Counted from the stretch's first letter, positions 1-6,998 are shown. The stretch is DNA of 42,997 nucleotides from Phycisphaerales bacterium (GCA_020853815.1 JADYYE010000004.1:1-42997); one strand, 5' to 3'. The notes: generated by a model from the sequence alone, not told the origin. Program-made: numbers and translations.

Positions 1-317
1 CCATCAACGAGAAGCTCGGCCTCCAAGAGGGCATGGCGATCCAGTACGGCAACCTCGGCGTGATCGAACAGACCCGCGGCAACCTCGACGCCGCCGAGGA
101 GTACCTCAAGAAATCCCTCGCCATCAACGAAAAGCTCGGCAGCCAAGAGGGCATGGCGATCCAATACGCCAACCTCGGCGCGATCGCCGAGCAGCGCGGA
201 AGTATCACCGAAGCCCGCCGCCTCTGGACCCTCTCTCGCGATCTCTTCAAGAAGATCGGGGCCAAGAACCGGGAGGCACTGGTTCAATCCTGGCTCACCC
301 GACTCCCGCCCGAGTGA
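1..317 (+). CDS. Tetratricopeptide-repeat protein, C-terminal fragment
   Basis: The reading frame is open from base 3, so the gene starts before the window and only its last ~105 residues are seen. Two consecutive 40-residue units are visible, each with the TPR pattern (A-I-Q-Y-x-N-L-G, then A-x-x-Y-L-K-x-S-L-A-I). The units are near-identical at DNA level, giving a direct repeat of period 120 bp (about 3-122 against 123-200), which points to recent tandem duplication. The last unit diverges (R-R-L-W-T-L-S-R) as a terminal TPR helix pair usually does. TPRs are protein-interaction scaffolds; the domain upstream, which would give the real function, is outside the window. TGA stop at 315-317. 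Confidence 0.8.
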   Translation, partial: INEKLGLQEGMAIQYGNLGVIEQTRGNLDAAEEYLKKSLAINEKLGSQEGMAIQYANLGAIAEQRGSITEARRLWTLSRDLFKKIGAKNREALVQSWLTRLPPE

Positions 318-345
318 TCGCGCGCCGCCAATCGCTCTTCCTCAC

Positions 346-373
346 CACTCCCCATTCCCGACTCCCCACTCCC
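346..373. repeat. Degenerate heptamer tandem array (4 units)
   Basis: Four consecutive 7-bp units (CACTCCC, CATTCCC, GACTCCC, CACTCCC). On the minus strand they read GGGAGTG / GGGAATG, resembling the GGGCATT/GGCAATG heptamers at 11432, 20124 and 23660. The period is not a multiple of three and the array is intergenic, so it is non-coding. Confidence 0.6.
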
Positions 374-420
374 GCCTCTTCCACGACTCACGACGTATTC
401 TCTTCGTGACTTCTGTCTTT

Positions 421-452
421 CACTCGATCACTTCGCCATTCGACCACTTCTT
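421..452. repeat. Degenerate octamer tandem array (4 units), 3' of HPr gene
   Basis: Four 8-bp units on the plus strand: CACTCGAT, CACTTCGC, CATTCGAC, CACTTCTT. Read on the minus strand (GCGAAGTG type) the array lies 14 nt after the stop of the HPr gene at 467. A closely related array sits 12 nt after the stop of the gene at 2217. Confidence 0.6.
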
Positions 453-466
453 CTCTTCCCCAGTAC

Positions 467-742
467 CTACTCCTCATCGAACCCGCTCTCGACGAGTTTC
501 TTGAGCGCCTCGCAGCACTTGGCGGCGTCGCTCCCCACCGCGATCACCTGCAGTTCCGTTCCCTGGCTCGCCGCCAGCATCATCATCTGCATGATCGACT
601 TGCCGTCGACGCTGGTGTCGCCCTTGCTCACGGTCACCTCGCTGGCAAAGGTGCTGGCCACGTCGACAAAGGTCATCGCGGGGCGCGCGTGCAGCCCCAG
701 GCGGTTGACGATCTTGACCGTGATCTCGCAGCGATCCGACAC
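467..742 (-). CDS. ptsH: HPr-family phosphocarrier protein
   Basis: The 91-residue product is a typical HPr. The phosphorylatable His is H18 in G-L-H-A-R-P-A, followed by the A-M-T-F-V-D-V-A helix and the G-K-S-I-M motif. S49 sits where HPr kinase phosphorylates Gram-positive HPr (Ser46). HPr passes phosphate from enzyme I to IIA domains in the cytoplasm. The start is GTG at 742; a GGGGAG Shine-Dalgarno ends 7 nt upstream, and the upstream gene for the IIA protein ends 36 nt before the start, so the two are probably co-transcribed. No sugar permease (EIIB/EIIC) is seen nearby, so a regulatory (PTS-Ntr-like) role is more likely than sugar transport; that part is inference. Confidence 0.92.
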   Translation of the reverse strand: MSDRCEITVKIVNRLGLHARPAMTFVDVASTFASEVTVSKGDTSVDGKSIMQMMMLAASQGTELQVIAVGSDAAKCCEALKKLVESGFDEE

Positions 743-778
743 GCGACACTCCCCACCACGGACCCAACGGGGTCCCGG

Positions 779-1255
779 TCAACCGGCCAGTTGCTGTCCG
801 TCGGCCTCTTCGAGCAGGGCCGTCACCTCGTCGTTGGTCCCCGCCTGACGCAGGAAGCGCCGGAACGTGTCCTTGGAGAGGTTCTTGAAGATGACCTCCA
901 TCGCCTGGAGGTGCTGCTCGGGACGATCCTCGGGCGAGAGGAGCAGGAAGACCGAAAAGACGGGCTGCTTGTCGAGCGAGTTGAAGTCCACGCCGCGCGG
1001 CGCCAGGCCGATCGCCGCGGACATCTTGGTGACCGACGGGTGCTTGACGTGGGGGACGGCCACGCCGCGCCCGAAGCCGGTCGAGCCCTTGCGTTCGCGG
1101 TCGAGCACGCGGGCGACGAGTTCGTCGCGGATCGCCGGGGCCGCCGCCCCGCTCTTGACGAGCGCGTCGATCAATTCGCGGATCACGTCATCGCGGGTGG
1201 CGCTCTCGAGCTTGGCGACGACGGCGCCCGGAGCGATGATCTCCATCAGTTTCAT
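779..1255 (-). CDS. ptsN: PTS IIA protein of the fructose/Ntr (PtsN) type
   Basis: A 158-residue single-domain IIA protein. The active-site His is H69 in the V-A-V-P-H-V-K-H stretch, preceded by the R-E-R-x-G-S-T-G-F-G-R-G segment typical of PTS EIIA type 2. The first 13 codons of the longer open frame (start 1294) are rejected because ATG 1255 has AGGAG five bases upstream. It accepts phosphate from HPr, which is encoded next. It lies between HPF and HPr, an order that recalls the hpf-ptsN-(rapZ)-ptsO end of proteobacterial rpoN operons, but neither rpoN nor rapZ is present. In that setting IIA-Ntr regulates by protein contact rather than by sugar transport. Regulatory function here is inferred from context. 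Confidence 0.88.
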   Translation of the reverse strand: MKLMEIIAPGAVVAKLESATRDDVIRELIDALVKSGAAAPAIRDELVARVLDRERKGSTGFGRGVAVPHVKHPSVTKMSAAIGLAPRGVDFNSLDKQPVFSVFLLLSPEDRPEQHLQAMEVIFKNLSKDTFRRFLRQAGTNDEVTALLEEADGQQLAG

Positions 1256-1305
1256 AGCGACTCCTGCCCCGCCGCCGGGGCGTGTCCTGCGCACTCCAGC
1301 GTCTG

Positions 1306-1629
1306 CTACCGCGATCCGGGACGGTGATGGTCCTGCTTGAGGCGGTCCTTGAACTCGGTGAGTTGCCGGGTCGCCTTCTGCACCGCCTCGTCGATCGCCG
1401 CGTACAGGTCCGGGCCCGTGACATGGCTCACGAAATCGTCGTGATGCTCCACGTCGACCACGAGCTCAACCGTAAAATCACCCGTCTTGTGATGGTCCGC
1501 CTTGGACAACGTCACGGTGACGCACTGGATCTTGTCGTAGAACTTGGGCAGCTTTGAGGTCTTCGACTCCGCGTGCTCACGGATCGCGTCCGTCACCTCG
1601 ATGTTCCGCCCGATCACGTCCGTCCGCAT
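1306..1629 (-). CDS. hpf: Ribosome hibernation-promoting factor (short HPF/RaiA type)
   Basis: The 107-residue product matches the N-terminal HPF/YfiA domain: it opens M-R-T-D-V-I-G-R-N-I-E-V-T-D-A-I-R, has the K-L-x-K-F-Y-D segment, a central beta-strand H-K-T-G-D-F-T-V-E, and ends in A-I-D-E-A-V-Q-K-A-T-R-Q-L. It lacks the C-terminal dimerisation domain of long HPF, so it is the short form. This family binds the 30S decoding centre and stores ribosomes in inactive form. The start is ATG 1629, with GGGAG upstream; 36 further codons in the open frame look unlike protein. It is followed after 50 nt by the IIA gene on the same strand, so HPF-IIA-HPr is a likely operon. Confidence 0.9.
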   Translation of the reverse strand: MRTDVIGRNIEVTDAIREHAESKTSKLPKFYDKIQCVTVTLSKADHHKTGDFTVELVVDVEHHDDFVSHVTGPDLYAAIDEAVQKATRQLTEFKDRLKQDHHRPGSR

Positions 1630-1678
1630 GCACGCTCCCTTTCCGCCGACGGCCAAGCGACCCGCCGGGCCAGACACG

Positions 1679-1684
1679 ATCATA
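1679..1684 (-). promoter_or_regulatory. Possible -10 element for the HPF operon
   Basis: On the minus strand TATGAT lies 49 nt before the hpf start. No convincing -35 hexamer occurs at 16-18 nt spacing (CTGGTC at 17), so this is only suggestive. Confidence 0.3.
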
Positions 1685-1844
1685 ACCCCCACCCACGCCC
1701 TGACCAGAGCACAATCGAGAGGCCAATCCAGGACCAATCACAGGACGGTCCACGGGGCGCCCAACTCCCCTTTGCTGGTCCCGCCCTCCGAGACGGTCGG
1801 CCACAGCCGGCCCATGTGTGGTCGCAGGCTCTCCAGTCCCGTCC

Positions 1845-1879
1845 AAAAACGCCGCGGGGCGCCCCGAGGGACGCCCCGC
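1845..1879 (-). terminator. Rho-independent terminator of the tRNA-Ile gene
   Basis: On the minus strand an 8-bp perfect stem GCGGGGCG/CGCCCCGC (1872-1879 with 1854-1861, 10-nt loop) is followed by GGCG and five T (1849-1845). It begins three bases after the 3' end of the tRNA. Confidence 0.75.
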
Positions 1880-1882
1880 CAA

Positions 1883-1956
1883 TGGGCCTGGGCAGGCTCG
1901 AACTGCCGACCTCACCCTTATCAGGGGTGCGCTCTAGCCAACTGAGCTACAAGCCC
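1883..1956 (-). tRNA. tRNA-Ile (anticodon GAT)
   Basis: The 74-nt minus-strand sequence folds as a complete cloverleaf: acceptor GGGCTTG with CAGGCCC (one G-T pair), D arm GCTC...GAGC, anticodon stem CACCC/GGGTG around loop CTGATAA, variable AGGTC, and T arm GGCAG-TTCGAGC-CTGCC, with discriminator A. The anticodon GAT reads AUC/AUU isoleucine codons. CCA is not encoded: the next plus-strand bases give ATT. It stands alone rather than in an rRNA operon, with a candidate promoter and a terminator of its own. Confidence 0.95.
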
Positions 1957-1985
1957 CACGCCGACGGCCTTCCGCCGGGGCCCAA

Positions 1986-1991
1986 AGTATA
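1986..1991 (-). promoter_or_regulatory. Candidate -10 element of tRNA-Ile
   Basis: TATACT on the minus strand, 29 nt from the mature 5' end of the tRNA and followed by a GC-rich discriminator (TTGGGCCCC), as stringently controlled stable-RNA promoters often have. The -35 region (TGTCGG at 17 nt) is weak. Confidence 0.4.
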
Positions 1992-2172
1992 CCCCGGCCA
2001 AACCTGCACCGACACCTCCAGGAACGCCTTCGATCCACCGAGAGTGTCCACCGGGATCACCCAGCCGACCCCCGGCCCCGAACGCGCGCGAGCCGCCGTC
2101 AAGCGAGCGAGTCGAACCAGGGCGGGCGACACGGATGGCGCTCACGTCCCAGGGTTCACGTCTTCGCGCGAC

Positions 2173-2204
2173 CACTTCGCCACTCGGCCACTTGACCACT
2201 TCCG
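2173..2204. repeat. Degenerate octamer tandem array (4 units), 3' of dockerin gene
   Basis: Four 8-bp units (CACTTCGC, CACTCGGC, CACTTGAC, CACTTCCG). On the minus strand this reads as repeated AAGTGGYC/GAGTGGCG and lies 12 nt after the stop of the 2217-2810 gene. It shares the CACTTCGC unit with the array at 421. Confidence 0.6.
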
Positions 2205-2216
2205 TTCTGGGCGCCC

Positions 2217-2810
2217 TCAGCACCCCGACTCGAACGCGCTGGCGAAGAGGTCGTAATCGTCCCCGTTCACAAAGCCGTTGGCGTCCAGGTCCGCCGCCGG
2301 GTCCGCGGCGTCGAACGCCGACGCGAAGAGGTCATAGTCGTCCCCGTTCACAAAGCCGTTGTAGTCGATGTCCGCCAGGCACGCCTGGTACTCGACCGAA
2401 AGCTCGGCGTAATCGATCATCGTCCCCTGGAACGTCGCGCTGTAGTTCACCACCAGGCGAGCATCAAGCCCGCCGGCGATCTCGTCGTAATACACCGAGT
2501 CGATCGGCAGCAGATACGTCTGCCAGCCGGAGCCCGACACACTGAAGGCCGCCACCCAATCCTGCGTCCCGGCGTCGAACAGCTGCAATTCGTCGGGGCT
2601 CGAAGCCTGGCTCGCCCGCAGCGTCAGGCGGGCCGAGATCACCCGCGACGGGGCGACGGACACCGCCCCGAACTCCATCACGATCGGATCGATACGTGCC
2701 ATGGACTCGTCGAACTCGATCCGCTCCGTCGAGGTCGATTGGGCGACGCAGGCTTGGGCCATCCCGAAAGCCCCCGCCAACACCGACAGGATGGATCGGT
2801 GATTCGTCAT
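2217..2810 (-). CDS. Exported protein with C-terminal paired dockerin-like EF-hand tag
   Basis: A 197-residue secreted protein. Residues 1-24 form a signal peptide ending A-C-V-A-Q. The middle (about 28-142) is a beta-rich domain, with R-L-T-L-R-A-S and G-W-Q-T-Y-L-L-P segments, that I do not recognise. The last ~55 residues are two calcium-loop repeats of the form D-x-N/D-x-x-G-F-V-N-G-D-D-Y-D-L-F-A, beginning C-L-A-D-I-D and ending E-S-G-C. The same tag, including the terminal Gly-Cys, occurs on the proteins at 8303, 16137 and 18590. The two repeats are nearly identical in DNA (around 2229-2262 and 2319-2352). ATG 2810 has GGAG upstream. Probably a cell-surface protein; substrate unknown. 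Confidence 0.75.
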   Translation of the reverse strand: MTNHRSILSVLAGAFGMAQACVAQSTSTERIEFDESMARIDPIVMEFGAVSVAPSRVISARLTLRASQASSPDELQLFDAGTQDWVAAFSVSGSGWQTYLLPIDSVYYDEIAGGLDARLVVNYSATFQGTMIDYAELSVEYQACLADIDYNGFVNGDDYDLFASAFDAADPAADLDANGFVNGDDYDLFASAFESGC

Positions 2811-2966
2811 TCCAGAATCTCCGCCGCGGCGCGCGGCCGGCCCGAGCCGGGATCAAGCTCACGAACGGGCTTCCCAGCCTACCGATTCGCGGCGGGGATT
2901 CCAAGCCAATCGCGCGCCACGCCCGCGGGCTCCGACCAAAGAGGCTCGCGACGAAGCGACGAATCC

Positions 2967-3007
2967 AAAAAAGCAACAGGGCCCGCGACGATGGCCGCGA
3001 GCCCTGT
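2967..3007 (-). terminator. Rho-independent terminator of the PEP-CTERM gene
   Basis: On the minus strand the stem ACAGGGC (3007-3001) pairs with GCCCTGT (2982-2976), with inner CGCG/CGCG pairing, and is followed two bases later by six T (2972-2967). It lies 48 nt beyond the stop of the 3055-3654 gene. Confidence 0.8.
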
Positions 3008-3054
3008 GTTTGGGTCAGACCGAGATCACAAATCGCCCGAAGGCGACGGGTGAT

Positions 3055-3654
3055 TTAGCGGCGACGACGCGCGGCGATGAAGCCGGCGCCGGCGAGCAGG
3101 GCGAGCGAGCCCGGAGCGGGGACCGGCTCGTACTGAATGGTCAGGATGCCCGCGTCCCACCAGCCGTCGATCGAGTTGGTGACGTCGTCGAAGCCCTCGA
3201 AGAACTCCATGCGGAGGACGCCGTCGCCGCCGACCGTGAAGTCCAGGGCAAGACCGACGAGGTCAACCACGCCGCCGGAGGTGTAGACGCCCGCGCCGGG
3301 GAAGCCGTCGGCGACGCCGGGGGTGAGCCACACGCCGGTCGCCTGAGTCGAGTCCTCGAAGGAAACCTGCAATTCCGAGAGCCACGACGCGCCGACGGTC
3401 GACAGGCTGACGTCCCAGCCGATGCCGATGACGTGCGAGTTGGCGCCGATGTTCGGGCCGATGACGACGTTGTTGGCGCTGCCGTACGAATCCCACGACG
3501 GGGTGCCGGTAACGTCAATGTTGAGCGTCGAGATGCTGCGATTGCCCGTGCCGCCGTTGGCGTTGACGCCCTGGAGCAGCTTGCCGACGTTGTCCTTCGC
3601 CTGAGCGGTGCCAGCGGCAACCGCGATCGCCAGGATCAAACCAATCTTCTTCAT
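3055..3654 (-). CDS. PEP-CTERM sorting-domain protein
   Basis: A 199-residue exported protein. It starts M-K-K-I-G-L-I-L-A-I-A-V-A-A-G-T-A-Q-A, a clean signal peptide. The body (about 20-170) is rich in G, S, T, V and D, includes a W-D-V-S-L-S-T-V-G-A-S-W segment, and has no motif I recognise. The C-terminus has P-V-P-A-P-G-S-L-A-L-L, a short hydrophobic helix and R-R-R-R: a PEP-CTERM signal that an exosortase would process at the outer face of the membrane. The first 26 codons of the open frame are dropped because ATG 3654 has GGGAGG nearby. It is transcribed alone, with a candidate promoter at 3818-3846 and a strong terminator downstream. Confidence 0.8.
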   Translation of the reverse strand: MKKIGLILAIAVAAGTAQAKDNVGKLLQGVNANGGTGNRSISTLNIDVTGTPSWDSYGSANNVVIGPNIGANSHVIGIGWDVSLSTVGASWLSELQVSFEDSTQATGVWLTPGVADGFPGAGVYTSGGVVDLVGLALDFTVGGDGVLRMEFFEGFDDVTNSIDGWWDAGILTIQYEPVPAPGSLALLAGAGFIAARRRR

Positions 3655-3817
3655 GGAAACCCTCCCAATCCGCCGAACGAACGCCCCAACCGTGCCGTCG
3701 GCGCAACGACACAAGGCGCCCCGGATCCACACTGGAGCCGGGGACTCAAGCTCGTGACGAACGGGGGTCTGTCTCCCTCCCCTCCCTCACGTGTGCGCGG
3801 AGAAGTCGCGCACCCAG

Positions 3818-3846
3818 AGCCTAATGGACCCGGCGCTTGAGATCAA
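3818..3846 (-). promoter_or_regulatory. Candidate promoter of the PEP-CTERM gene
   Basis: On the minus strand TTGATC (3846-3841) and TAGGCT (3823-3818) are separated by exactly 17 nt. The predicted leader is about 155 nt. The -35 hexamer lies inside an inverted repeat, which would suit a repressor or activator site. Confidence 0.4.
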
Positions 3847-3850
3847 GCGC
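3833..3850. promoter_or_regulatory. Inverted repeat GCGCTTGA-N2-TCAAGCGC, possible operator
   Basis: The two 8-bp arms are perfectly complementary with a 2-bp spacer. The spacer is too short for an RNA hairpin, so a dimeric DNA-binding regulator is more likely. It overlaps the candidate -35 of the minus-strand gene. Confidence 0.45.
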
Positions 3851-4215
3851 ATTTTGCGCGCCATTGCGTATTCCTGAACACGATTTCCGGCACGCATCCC
3901 AAACAAAATCACCACACCGAACGGCACCGTCGATTCCGTGTCTCGGGACGGGTAATTCTCGCCCTTGCAATGGGTTGTGGTCAGGTTGACTCGCGCCCAA
4001 GATGACCGATCCGATCCGTGCCGATCGGGCAAAGACCCGGCCGCCGCCCCACCGCTTCACTCCACCCACCATCCCGCCGTCGAAGCACGGCCCGGGCGGA
4101 CCCGCCGAACACGGACACGCCCGTCGCGTCCATCTTGAATGAACCCGCGCCCGGGTCGGCGTCGGACGGCCAGCCACGCCGAATTCTGAGACCATGCCAC
4201 GCACGAGCGCCCTCG

Positions 4216-5400
4216 ATGACAACCGCCTGGTGGGAAACTCGCTGGCTCCTCTCCGCGACCGCATGGACGATCGCGGGCGTCGGCGCGCTCGCGTTCCTCT
4301 GGGCGATGTGCCGCGATCGTTCGCGCGGGCGCACGCGCTGCCCGAAGTGCTGGTACGACCTGGTCGGGCTCGTGAAGCCGGAGACGCCCGCGCCCTGGCC
4401 GATCACCTGCCCCGAATGCGGCATGAAGATCGAGCACGAGCGACAGACCCGGCGCACACGCCGCCATTGGAGGCTGGCCGCGATCTCGCTGGCGATGATG
4501 CTGGCGGCGTATCCGATCGCGCACATCGCCGACGCACGCGAGTACGGCCCGCAGCGGCTGCTCCCGCTCTGGCTCCAGGCGGTCGCGTGGCCGGTGGGAG
4601 AACTGGACGGCGATCGGTTCGCCAACCCGCGGGTCGGAACCAGGATCGGAACCGGATTCGGCTTGGACATCATCGAGCAGATCAAGGCCGAAGCACCGGA
4701 CGCTTGGTACGCGCGACACTTTGCGCGGCGGATCGCGCGCTCTTTGAGATTCACGAACCCCGAAATGTCGGCTCGCGTTCTCGACTTCGGGCACCTCTGG
4801 CCGACGCTTCGTCGGGGCGCACCGTGGTACACGGAAGCGCAGGCCAGGGCCGAAGAGAAGCTCCAAGGCGGCCCGAAACGGGGCCAGGGTCGTCCATTCT
4901 GGCGAACCAAGCGGGAATGGATCGCCTACGAAACCGAGTCCTTCGGATACATGCTTCGTGCGAGCGTGGCGAAATCCGTGAAGGGCGACAACGGAGAGCA
5001 GAACTACCTTGTGATCGGCTCGTCGATCGTGGTCGCGGCCTCGGACCTGCGGCTCGAGTTCTTTGACAAGTACCACAAGGTGATCGAGCGTGTAATCGCG
5101 CGTGGACCCGGCGCAAGGGAGGATTTCAGCCTTCGCGACGGACGCGTGATGGTGTTCCGAAACACGTCCGACGCGGCGGACTATGGCGACATGGCCTCGC
5201 TCGATCTCGATTCCATTTTCCCGATCACGCGCATTGATGGCAGCACAGAAGTCGGCTGCCTCCGCGACGGGAGCAACAGCGTGACCTGCGTGACAGCCAA
5301 CCCGATCGTTCAGCGCCTATTCGACGCGCACCTCATCGGCGTCCGCGCTCGGTACGCCGTCAAGCAGGCTGCGGAAGCCCCGCGGCCTCACGACAAGTAG
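4216..5400 (+). CDS. Membrane protein with N-terminal double zinc ribbon
   Basis: A 394-residue protein of unknown function. A transmembrane segment at about 10-31 is followed by a zinc ribbon with C42-x-x-C45 (C-P-K-C-W-Y-D-L) and C65-x-x-C68 (C-P-E-C-G), a basic stretch, and a second membrane segment at about 84-105. The remaining ~290 residues look soluble and presumably extracytoplasmic. Start: ATG 4216 is preferred because the 66 preceding in-frame codons are Arg/Pro-rich and unlike protein; no strong Shine-Dalgarno is seen. The ribbon plus membrane-helix design recurs at 12167, 30803 and 35207, with unrelated distal parts. The zinc site could be structural; I cannot assign a role. Confidence 0.65.
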   Translation: MTTAWWETRWLLSATAWTIAGVGALAFLWAMCRDRSRGRTRCPKCWYDLVGLVKPETPAPWPITCPECGMKIEHERQTRRTRRHWRLAAISLAMMLAAYPIAHIADAREYGPQRLLPLWLQAVAWPVGELDGDRFANPRVGTRIGTGFGLDIIEQIKAEAPDAWYARHFARRIARSLRFTNPEMSARVLDFGHLWPTLRRGAPWYTEAQARAEEKLQGGPKRGQGRPFWRTKREWIAYETESFGYMLRASVAKSVKGDNGEQNYLVIGSSIVVAASDLRLEFFDKYHKVIERVIARGPGAREDFSLRDGRVMVFRNTSDAADYGDMASLDLDSIFPITRIDGSTEVGCLRDGSNSVTCVTANPIVQRLFDAHLIGVRARYAVKQAAEAPRPHDK

Positions 5401-5550
5401 TCGCGCACGTCGAGCTTTCGCGTGGCCAAGCGGAAGTCGTCTGACCACGCCACCCGGAGCCCGCGCGAACGCGTGACCTTGGCTCGCAATCCAGATCTGG
5501 CACTGGAGATTGCCAACATGAGCGCGCGATCGCGCCGACTTGTCTTTACC

Positions 5551-5590
5551 CTGTCTCGCTGTCTCGCTGCTTCCCTGTTTCGCTGCTTCG
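5551..5590. repeat. Octamer tandem array (5 units) abutting the SOD stop codon
   Basis: Plus strand: CTGTCTCG, CTGTCTCG, CTGCTTCC, CTGTTTCG, CTGCTTCG. Read in the sense of the SOD gene the units are CAGCGAGA/CAGCGAAA and start immediately after its TAA stop (5594-5592). The same octamer family is found at 11956 and 41513. Confidence 0.7.
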
Positions 5591-5591
5591 C

Positions 5592-6227
5592 TTACTTCGT
5601 CGCGCCCGCGAACAGCTCGGCGGCCTTGGACCAGTTCACCACGTTCCACCACGCGCCGACGTAATCCGGCCTGCGGTTCTGGTACTTCAGGTAGTACGCG
5701 TGCTCCCACACGTCCAGGCCCAGCACCGGCGTGCCCTCGCAGCCGGCGATCGCCTTGCCCATCAGCGGGTTGTCCTGGTTGGCCGTCGACACAATCTCGA
5801 CCTTGCCTCCGTTCACCACCAGCCAGACCCATCCGGAGCCGAAGCGGCCCGCGGCGGCCGCGGCGAACTTCTCCTTGAACGCGTCGAACGAGCCGAACGC
5901 CGCGTTGATCGCGCCGGCCAGCGCGCCCGTCGGGGCTCCGCCGCCGCCCTTGCCCGGGGCGGCCATGAGCGTCCAGAACATGGAGTGGTTCACGTGCCCA
6001 CCGACGTTGTTGCGCGCCGGGCCACGCTTGTCATCGGGAAGGGCGGCGAGGTTCTTGATGATGTCGACCGGGTCCTTCTCGGCAAAGGCGGTGCCTTCCA
6101 GAGCCTTGTTGCCGTTGGTGACGTAGGCGTTGTGGTGCTTGCCGTGGTGGATCTCCATCGTCTGCGAATCGATGTGCGGCTCAAGGGCGTTGGAGGGGTA
6201 CGGCAGGGGCGGCAGCGTCATGGGCAT
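5592..6227 (-). CDS. sodA: Superoxide dismutase, Mn type
   Basis: A 211-residue Fe/Mn superoxide dismutase, which converts superoxide to hydrogen peroxide and oxygen. Metal ligands are H27 (M-E-I-H-H-G-K-H-H), the His of [10 protein letters not shown], and the Asp and His of D-V-W-E-H-A-Y-Y-L. Gly in G-G-H and Gln in A-N-Q-D-N-P-L are the Mn-SOD pattern; Fe enzymes carry a Gln in the former position and usually Ala in the latter. No signal peptide, so cytoplasmic. ATG 6227 is chosen because AGGAG lies 7-8 nt upstream; a second ATG two codons later is possible. The gene is divergent from the sigma-factor leader and stands alone. Confidence 0.93.
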   Translation of the reverse strand: MPMTLPPLPYPSNALEPHIDSQTMEIHHGKHHNAYVTNGNKALEGTAFAEKDPVDIIKNLAALPDDKRGPARNNVGGHVNHSMFWTLMAAPGKGGGGAPTGALAGAINAAFGSFDAFKEKFAAAAAGRFGSGWVWLVVNGGKVEIVSTANQDNPLMGKAIAGCEGTPVLGLDVWEHAYYLKYQNRRPDYVGAWWNVVNWSKAAELFAGATK

Positions 6228-6998
6228 GGCTTTTCTCCTGAATGGATGGCGGCCCAAGTCTAGGCGCTCATCCAAACATGATACGAATATCGCTTATACG
6301 GACTCTGTTCAGAGAGGGCTTGCGTCGGGTCAAGCGGTCTGGTATATTGTGGCCCCAGCGTCCGAGGTCGGGGTGTGGACTCTCTGTTCCCCCGACTCGC
6401 AGTCGTCTGGGCTTGTGGTATGGGTTCGGGCGCGAGGCAGGAATTGGTTAGGTTATCCGCCCCGAAAGCAAGGTCAATCGCCGAGCATGACGCTTGGCGG
6501 GTGTGCGGCGTGGCGTTCGCGGAGCGAGGTCAGCCGTTGGGGTCGTGGGAAGCCAGGTAGGCGCTCTCGACATGGTATTTGTTTGGTATCGGGCGTGAAC
6601 GCGTTTTGACGTGGTTGTTACACGGGAATCGCGTTGAAATCCGAAACAATCGGGGCTCAAAGACGTACAAAGACTCGACAGCCGGGCGATCGGGAACCCG
6701 TGAAAAACGGGGTTTCTGAGACGGGCGGGCGGCTTGGGGCCGCGACGCGAGCGTTGGCCGGGGCGGTCGGATGAGTGAGGACAATTTCACGGGTGCCGCG
6801 GAGCCCTTGGCGGGCGAGCGGAAGGGGGATTTCCCCGGACCGTGAAAAGTGGCACGGACGGTTTGGCGAGGTAGGCTGCAGACGACTTTGGGACGGAATC
6901 AAGCGTGGGCGGAAAACGAACCCGGAAGGGGTGAATCCAACCACGAAGAGAGAGCGGATGCAGGCAGCAGGCCGCGGCCTGAAAGGGCAAGGGCGATT
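6228..6998. other. Long intergenic region / sigma-factor leader
   Basis: A 771-bp gap between the divergent sod and sigma-factor genes. Open frames in it are short with no protein-like features. It holds a plus-strand promoter-like pair (6320-6348) and, a few bases past the predicted start site, a strong hairpin (CGAG-G-TCGGGG with CCCCGACTCG, 6363-6399). No known riboswitch consensus was recognised. Confidence 0.5.
6320..6348 (+). promoter_or_regulatory. Candidate sigma-70 promoter ahead of a 640-nt leader
   Basis: TTGCGT (6320-6325) and TATATT (6343-6348) are 17 bp apart, a near-ideal housekeeping layout. Initiation near 6355 would give a ~640-nt untranslated leader to the sigma-factor gene, or a separate small RNA. 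Confidence 0.5.

Larger units (their letters stand above)
3655..4215. other. Intergenic region between divergent genes
   Basis: This 561-bp gap separates the PEP-CTERM gene (minus) and the zinc-ribbon protein gene (plus). Open frames in it are short and have non-protein-like composition. It contains the 3833-3850 dyad and a candidate minus-strand promoter; nothing else was recognised. Confidence 0.5.

Noticed and set aside
6700-6760. CTGAGA with GC stems, as in a TPP riboswitch
   Set aside because: The second TPP block (ACCTGA...GGTTA) is missing.
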